Position numbers and translations under genes: made by a program. Below are positions 58,377 through 64,000 of a DNA stretch of 64,000 nucleotides, piece by piece. Positions within the stretch are counted from its first letter, which is position 1; every line of letters starts with the position of its first letter. Origin of the DNA: Hevea brasiliensis (taxonomy: Eukaryota; Streptophyta; Magnoliopsida; Malpighiales; Euphorbiaceae); NCBI RefSeq assembly GCF_030052815.1, contig NW_026614818.1:62001-126000 (forward strand). The letters run 5' to 3'. The notes under the pieces are model-generated. The model was not told the origin of the DNA and did no database searches. It saw nothing but the letters and a program-made list of their open reading frames with translations.

Positions 58377-58392
58377 TGGTATCAGAGCATGG
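58377..58392 (+). other. Primer binding site of element E (initiator Met tRNA type)
   Basis: TGGTATCAGAGCATGG, 8 nt after the LTR. Confidence 0.88.
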
Positions 58393-58499
58393 TTTTGAAA
58401 TGAATTTTGATTATGCATGTGCATATTTCCTTTGATAAGTACAACTGCTCAAGTGTCCTAAATTGATACATATGACATATTTACATCATGAATATGCAC

Positions 58500-59847
58500 T
58501 AATGGAGGTCAACCTCCTTGTGTTTGATCTCAGGAAGTAGGAATTCTGGAAAATGGAATAGAAGAGGGAGATCATTTAGTAGAGCAATCTGTCGAGGCTG
58601 AGGCCCAAGGAGAAGCCCTAGCACTCCAGACCATGAGTGGGTCAGCCACTCCAGCTCCTGCTCAAGCACCGTAGTTTCTTGCTTAGTTTGCATAGCAATT
58701 GGCTGCGTTCTTTCAACAAATGGCAGGAAATGTGCCACCATAAGCTCAGATGCAAGCACCTGCAGCACAATCATAGCCCCCGGCTCGACAATATAAAAAA
58801 TTAATGAAATTTGGGGCTACCGAGTTCAAGGGCACCGTGGATCCACTGGAAGCAAAACAATGGCTAGAACGGATGGAAAGGGTATTCAGAAAGCTGCAAT
58901 GTGCTGAGGAATTAAAATTTGAATACTCAGTATCTCTTCTGCAAGGGGATGCATATGAATGATGGAAGACCATCCCCCACAGCCTGGTTGAGCCCCCTGT
59001 TCTTACATGGGCAGACTTCCTGAGGGAGTTCAGACAGAAATGGGTCCCCGATACTTACGTTAACATGAAAGTGCAAGAATTTTTGAATTTGAAGCAAGGG
59101 GACAAGACCATAGTAGAATATGAACGGGATTTTTCAAGACTAAGCCATTATGCTGGAAGCTTAGTTACCACCCCTAGAGACCAGTGCAAGAGGTTTGAAG
59201 CTGGGTTGAGGCCTAGCTTGAGAATGCAAGTGGTGGGGTTCCGACATTAGAATTTTTCTGAATTGACTTCACAAACCCTAGAACTAGAAAGGATTGAGTT
59301 GGAAGGGTTAGTTAAAAAGAGCACACAAGAGAAAGATAAAACATAAAAAGTTACTGGTCAAGCTACAGAAAATAGTTCCAGGAAGAGAAAACATTTTGGA
59401 GGATCTAGCTCACGCGAATCGGGTAGAGGTAGATCTTCTGGACAGAAACCACCCCAATCCAATCAGCAAACTCAGCAGACACACAGAAATACGTTGTCGG
59501 ATCGACTTTGTGAGACTTGTGGTAAACCACATAGTGGAGTATGTTATAGAGCCATAGGAGCATGTTTTAATTGTGGAGGGACTGGTCATTTTGCTAATGA
59601 TTGTGTAAGTCCACGCCGTTATGGATCATTTACCACGTCAGAAGGATCAGCTCAGGTCTCTACCCCAAAGAGTTCACCAGCAGGTGGTAGAGGTAGAGGC
59701 AGAGGTAGGGGTAGTACACCTGGAAGTCAGAGTACTGTGAATCAGCCAGAACAAGGTGATGCTTCAACTAGAGTATACACTATGCGGCAGAGGGACGAAG
59801 ATGAGACTTCTGACATTGTTGCTGGTAAATTATCAATTTTTAACTAA
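58500..59847 (+). pseudogene. Element E gag with nine in-frame stops
   Basis: One frame can be followed end to end without a frameshift. The start codon is not identified. Recognisable parts: Gln/Ala-rich N-terminus (EAEAQGEALALQTMSGS), gag core KFGATEFKGTVDPLEAKQWL, ERMERVFRKLQC, WADFLREFRQKWVPDTY, EFLNLKQGDKTIVEYERDFS and RFEAGLRPSLR; an Arg/Ser/Gln-rich linker; CETCGKPHSGVC (59506-59541); and the CCHC knuckle CFNCGGTGHFANDC (59573-59614); then a GRGRGRG run. Stops: TGA 58525, TAG 58672, 58684, 58693, TAA 58741, TAG 58774, TGA 58960, TAG 59248, TAA 59344. Gag would bind and package RNA. Confidence 0.88.
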
Positions 59848-60238
59848 GATATATATATGTATAAAAATCAATTTTAATATATTAGTGACTAGTCTTTTTA
59901 GAATCAGTTTTGAAAGAGTTTGTTAGCGAAAGACATCACCTAGAATACGATAAATTATTGAATATCAATAGAAAAAAGAGTTATGGAAGTAAAAAGTTGA
60001 ATAGTTAGTTCAGACGTAATAAAGAAATATTACGAATATTAGCAAGATTATTGACTAGAATGGTCAGAAGACCAATGATTAGGTAAATAGTATCGGTTAA
60101 AGTGCTATGGACTGTTATTTAGACTATGAAGCTACGTACAAATGTGAGAAAGACATGAGAAAACAAAATGTATGACTATTTTAGGATGAATATTGGGTAA
60201 AATTTCGCAGACAAAATTTCTTTTAAGAGGGGAAAAAT
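59848..60238 (+). other. Element E noncoding tail and polypurine tract
   Basis: About 390 bp with no ORF, beginning with an ATATATATG patch and ending in the purine run AAGAGGGGAAAAA (60225-60237) before the 3' LTR. Confidence 0.8.
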
Positions 60239-62983
60239 TATAACACCCCTATTTGCATAGCTTGGTAAATTATACTGTTCCGGTGACCAATGTCGGTCCG
60301 GACAATTAAGAGGACTAGAACTATGTTTAAGACATATAGAAAAGCCCTGATCGAAAATAAATAGTGATTACCAGATGGAAAAGTAAAAATAAGAAAAACA
60401 AAGCATAAAAAGTTAAATGAGTCGAGGGTCACAGTGATGGGTGACCTTACCGGGAAGTGACTGCGAAGTCAGTCCTAACCCAAATTTTGAACGAGAAAAT
60501 GTGACGCCACGGTCCTAAGGATTATTGTGAACACAGTGGAAAAGAGAAAATCATAGAAAAGAATTTTTAAGCAGGTCAAATAATTAGGTCAGGGATCCGA
60601 AAGAAATATCGAATAACTTGCAAACCGGATCAGATCGGCAAGGGGCAATTTGGTCAATTCACCCCTAGAGGTGATTCCTGACCTAACTGTCCAATAAAAT
60701 CGGAGAAATAAAAATTTTGGGATCGAGAATTAAATTAAAGAACTAATGAAAAAAAAAAAAAGGAAAAGAAAAGAAAAGAAATTAAGAATTATGATATCAT
60801 CCTAGTGAGGTAAGCATAACCTCATAATTAATTTTCTTTTTATTTACTAATTTGGCGAAGTCAAATTTTGAGATAAATATACACAAATAATAATTTTAAA
60901 AAAAAGCCATTTGGTCTTCTTCTTCCTCTTGATGCCGCCACCTTCTCTCTCTACACTCTCTCTTTTTTTTTTTTCTTTGTCTTCCTCCATTAAAGCTCAT
61001 TTTGAGCTTTAAAAACCTTAAATTCCTCCATAACTAACCTAGCTCCTTTGGTTAAACCTTATAATTGAGACTTGAAAAGAAGATTTGAAGAAGAGAAAGT
61101 GGGAAAAAAATTTGAAGAAATTGAAGATTGAAGAAGCTTCCTTCAAGGTTAGCAAATAAACACTTAAATTCTCTTTAAGATTATGGTTATATGCATGACT
61201 TAGTTTAGAAATTGTGAGAAAATTTAACAAAATCAAACATGGTAGGATGATTAGGGATTTTTGGCCAGCCATAAGTAGGGTTGGAATTGAATGAAATTGA
61301 TGCATTTAAATGGTTGTTTAGGTTGAATTATATATGTAGACCATGGATATATACTTTGATTTCATTAGATTTTAAACTTGTGGAATTAGGGTTCTTGAAC
61401 ATTTTGAAAATTGGAAAAAAAAAAATTAGAGAATTGGTCAATTGATGTAATTGACCTTACTTGAGTTGAGAAGTTGTCAATTGAGACCATTTGTGGTGTG
61501 TGTGAATTGGTAGAATCAAATTGTAATTTGGATTGGTTAGTGTACAGATTCTGGCAGTTTGACCTAGGTCCTTTTCAGGGACCAAAACTAAAAATTTACC
61601 AAACCAATTGGTGTGAGGTCAATTGGGAATGAAAACAGACACATAATGGCACATTTTTCATTTAGGAATCATGCCCTAGAGGCGACTCACATCAGGTTTG
61701 TGCACAATAACTTTTCACTTTCGATTTGCTATTAGAAAATTTATTTGAATACATTATTGGAGCATTTTATGCTAAATAATCCCTTGAGAAATGTTGTGTT
61801 GCCTACTTTGTAAATAGAAATTTGAAATGAAAATTGATTAATGTTTTGCATGAAATATTGAATAATATGATTTTGAAATTTTTTTTGATTCAAACTTGGC
61901 ATGGCAGTCCTTTACTATGTTCCTCCTCCACTTGTGGGGTTGAGTTTGATATTTGATCATTTTTCTCCCTCTCTAGCTTGCCAGTCTGAGGTGAGTTTGG
62001 ATGAGTACTCATTAGCTAGCTAGCCACCTCCCTCATTGATTTCGATTAGTGGAGTGAGTTTGCCTTGTCGTGGTGTACAACACGGTATGTTTGGAAATTT
62101 TGTGTCATGGCCTAAGTTGTGTTATTGATTGACAACACTGTGTTTATTAAATTGTTTGATCGAATTTGTGTTATATTAAGCTTTGAAAATTGTGATTTGT
62201 TATAAATGTGATTTGAAAAATTATGAAATGCGATTGTGAGATTTTTGAATTATGAATTACTTATAAATGTTTTATATTATGTATTTTACATTTTATTGTG
62301 CACCACTGAGTATTTTTATACTCAGCGATAGCTTCTTTTGCTGTCGCAGATAGAGACAAGGAAAAAGCAGCAGAGTGAGCTGCTGATTTTGGGGACTACT
62401 CAGATACTTTTGTACGGGTATTTAATTATACCCTTATAATTAGTTGATGTAAATAATTTTGTAGTCATATGTACTTTTATAACTGAGCAGTTGTATAGTT
62501 AATATGTAATCATATTGTCTTTTGGCTTTTTATGTTTGTGAATTAATTTATGAATGTAATCAAATATTTTGAATGCAATGGGAATGAATTTATTTAACTG
62601 TTTTGAAAATGTTATGAATTGTGGAGATTGGATGGATTTGTATTGATTGAGAGTTTTGGTGGTTGAATTGGTGAAGTGTATCATTATTGGGAGTGTTTTT
62701 CTACAGGTAAAATTTTCGATTTTTGCAAATACTGCCGGCACTCTGCCGAAATTTTTCCAGAATTTGCGAAAAAATAAAATTGGTCAAAAATTTTACATAG
62801 CTTTTCAACTTCAATTAAATGTTTTTAGTTCCTACAAAAAATGCTCACCACTTTCAAAAAGTAAGAAAATGATTTTAAAATCCCTTATAGTGTACTTAAT
62901 GGGTTATCGGTAGGTGAAGTTCGGTAAGTCATTAGGTATACTACGGGATCATGTTATGCCTTACAGAGAGGTAAGGTGTGACA
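60239..62983 (+). repeat. 3' LTR of element E, internally deleted
   Basis: Starts TATAACACCCC (TG changed to TA) and ends GGTAAGGTGTGACA. Shorter than the 5' LTR by 772 bp, almost all at one junction near 61680 (CATGCCCTAGA directly to GGCGACTCACATC). Confidence 0.94.
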
Positions 62984-63597
62984 ACTCCTTTCCAAAAGCT
63001 CAAACAATTCTTCTCAAGGCCAAACGAGCTCCAATGGGGTAAAGGGAACAATCAGCTATATGCCTTCGGGTAAAAACTTCTATGCTTTTATTTATCACAT
63101 AACCACACTGGTCATGTATACAATAAAAATGGAATTTCATATGTTTGCCTTGCAGAATATGGAATAGGTGGCGAGCCAGCAACACATGGGGATGTGTACA
63201 GCTTTCGAATAATTTTGTTAGAGATTTCTATAGGACGGAGACCAATTGATGAAGTGTTCGCAGATGGTTTGAATCTCCACAACTTTGTTAGGTGTAAGCT
63301 ACTAGGAGAAGTACTGCAGGTTCTAGCTCCCATGCTTATTGCAACAGGAGAAGTGGGGGCAGAACAAATTGTTGAAGACAACGAGAGTGATGATGGTCAA
63401 ACAGAATTCCAAGAAAATAATGTCAATATTGAAAATTTGAAATTACAAGGAAGCAATGTGCAAAAATGTGTTGTATCAGTCCTCAAAATAGGATCAGCAT
63501 GTTCAGCAGAACTACCAGGAGATCGAATGACTATGAGAGATGTCACAAGAAAACTAAACATTATCACAGAGGCTTTCGTTGGTGCAAGGACTCGTTA
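62984..63597 (+). pseudogene. LRR receptor-like kinase pseudogene, C-lobe exon parts
   Basis: Continues the gene after element E. The first 86 bp encode the stretch just before the activation-loop end (SSNNSS...TSSNGVKGTI, one frame). Then the conserved subfamily XII intron (63070-63155), then YGIGGEPATHGDVYSF (G changed to R in SFR), ILLEISIGRRPIDEVFADGLNLHNFVR, an acidic insert, and CVVSVLKIGSACSAELPGDRM...MRDVTRKL to TAA at 63595-63597. The second exon is open throughout. The catalytic loop (HRD) and DFG are missing between this part and the part ending at 54851. Confidence 0.9.
63070..63155 (+). other. Intron of the LRR kinase pseudogene (86 bp)
   Basis: GTAAAAAC...TTGCCTTGCAG, splitting the Glu codon before YGIGG (phase 1), the position usual for subfamily XII kinases. 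Its presence shows this was a genomic gene copy, not a retrocopy. Confidence 0.85.
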
Positions 63598-64000
63598 AGA
63601 TCCGACGAATTGTAAACCACAAATGGGTATGAGTTTAATTTTTTAACGCACTATCTGATCAATAAATATTATACTATATATATCTTCATATTTGCCCAAA
63701 GACTACTTTGATTTGGATTGAATTGCAGAGGAATAAGCTGTTCATTCAAGCATCCAGGCCCCCACTAACCTATGCTAGTGCATCTCATTAAATTTCAAGA
63801 ATAACTATTCTCTTGGTACCTTCCCCTATATGAACATCACCCTCCAGCAAATAAACCTCAAGTTTTGCCCCGTGAACTGTCTGCGAGGACTTCTCCGTGC
63901 TTCTCTTTCAACTAAATCTAAAATCAGAATGTGTTATTAAATCAATAAATGTCACCAAGTGTTCTGCAGAAGTATTTCATCTGTTGTGGGTGAAAACGAA
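63598..64000 (+). other. 3' flank of the kinase pseudogene
   Basis: About 400 bp without an ORF. GTATGAG (63627) and TTGAATTGCAG (ending 63728) could bound an intron in the 3' untranslated region. No transposon signature seen. Confidence 0.5.

Larger units (their letters stand above)
54852..62983 (+). mobile_element. Tekay-type Ty3/Gypsy element E, gag-only, inserted in LRR kinase pseudogene
   Basis: TSD ACTCC at 54847-54851 and 62984-62988. 5' LTR 3517 bp, internal region 1870 bp, 3' LTR 2745 bp. The internal region holds a Met-type primer site, a mutated gag and a polypurine tract, but no protease, RT, RNase H, integrase or chromodomain. The layout matches terminal-repeat-plus-gag derivatives of large Gypsy elements. 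Assignment to Tekay/Del rests on very long TGTAACACCCC LTRs and the double Cys motif of gag. Confidence 0.93.

Overview
The window is a gene-poor, AT-rich plant nuclear segment. The retrotransposon lineages present (Athila and Tekay-type Ty3/Gypsy, Ty1/Copia, a TRIM) and a subfamily XII-like LRR receptor kinase relic with the intron usual for that family fit a eudicot. I cannot name the species from sequence alone. I see no intact host gene. Almost everything is LTR retrotransposons nested in one another, and target-site duplications (TSDs) let most of the nesting be resolved to the base.

Layout. 1-5060: Ty1/Copia element A (minus, running off the left edge), split in its integrase by a solo LTR (585-2693, TSD AAAAT). 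5061-6809: unassigned AT-rich DNA with one weak exon candidate. 6815-21487: a full-length Athila element (minus, TSD GGAGT, LTRs of 1619 and 1609 bp) with a broken gag-pol, an intact env-position ORF and a 73-bp palindromic minisatellite. It sits in the reverse transcriptase of a chromovirus-like Gypsy fragment B (to 25491), whose gag also carries a solo LTR (23446-24904, TSD CCTCC). 25492-47314: Ty1/Copia element D (minus). Its left LTR is interrupted by a pol-deleted Athila derivative C (27311-38331, TSD TCATG); the 3' LTR of C is interrupted by a 3.3-kb Tekay-type solo LTR H (34171-37454, TSD ACATT). The integrase of D is interrupted by a rearranged TRIM array (40839-41752, TSD GGTAT). 47315-52457: 3' half of another Athila-like element G. 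52458-63597: LRR receptor kinase pseudogene, split by a gag-only Tekay-type element E (54852-62983, TSD ACTCC). 63598-64000: 3' flank.

How the parts relate. No element here looks autonomous. The only long uninterrupted reading frame is the Athila env-like ORF (10537-12189). Several elements lack part or all of pol (C, E, G), so they would have needed enzymes from relatives elsewhere in the genome.

The main candidate for something undescribed is a paired structure in all three Athila-lineage elements (Athila, C, G). It is a perfect or near-perfect 8-9 bp stem closing on TTG-RGGA-CAA, then 10-12 nt, then a run of exactly five G. One copy lies at the 3' LTR as the polypurine tract; a second lies 1.1-1.6 kb upstream. 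The stems differ by paired substitutions while loop, spacing and G5 are kept. Two further signals are family-specific palindromic words amplified in both LTR and 3' internal region, and an ~87-bp module shared between LTRs of the Athila and Tekay lineages.
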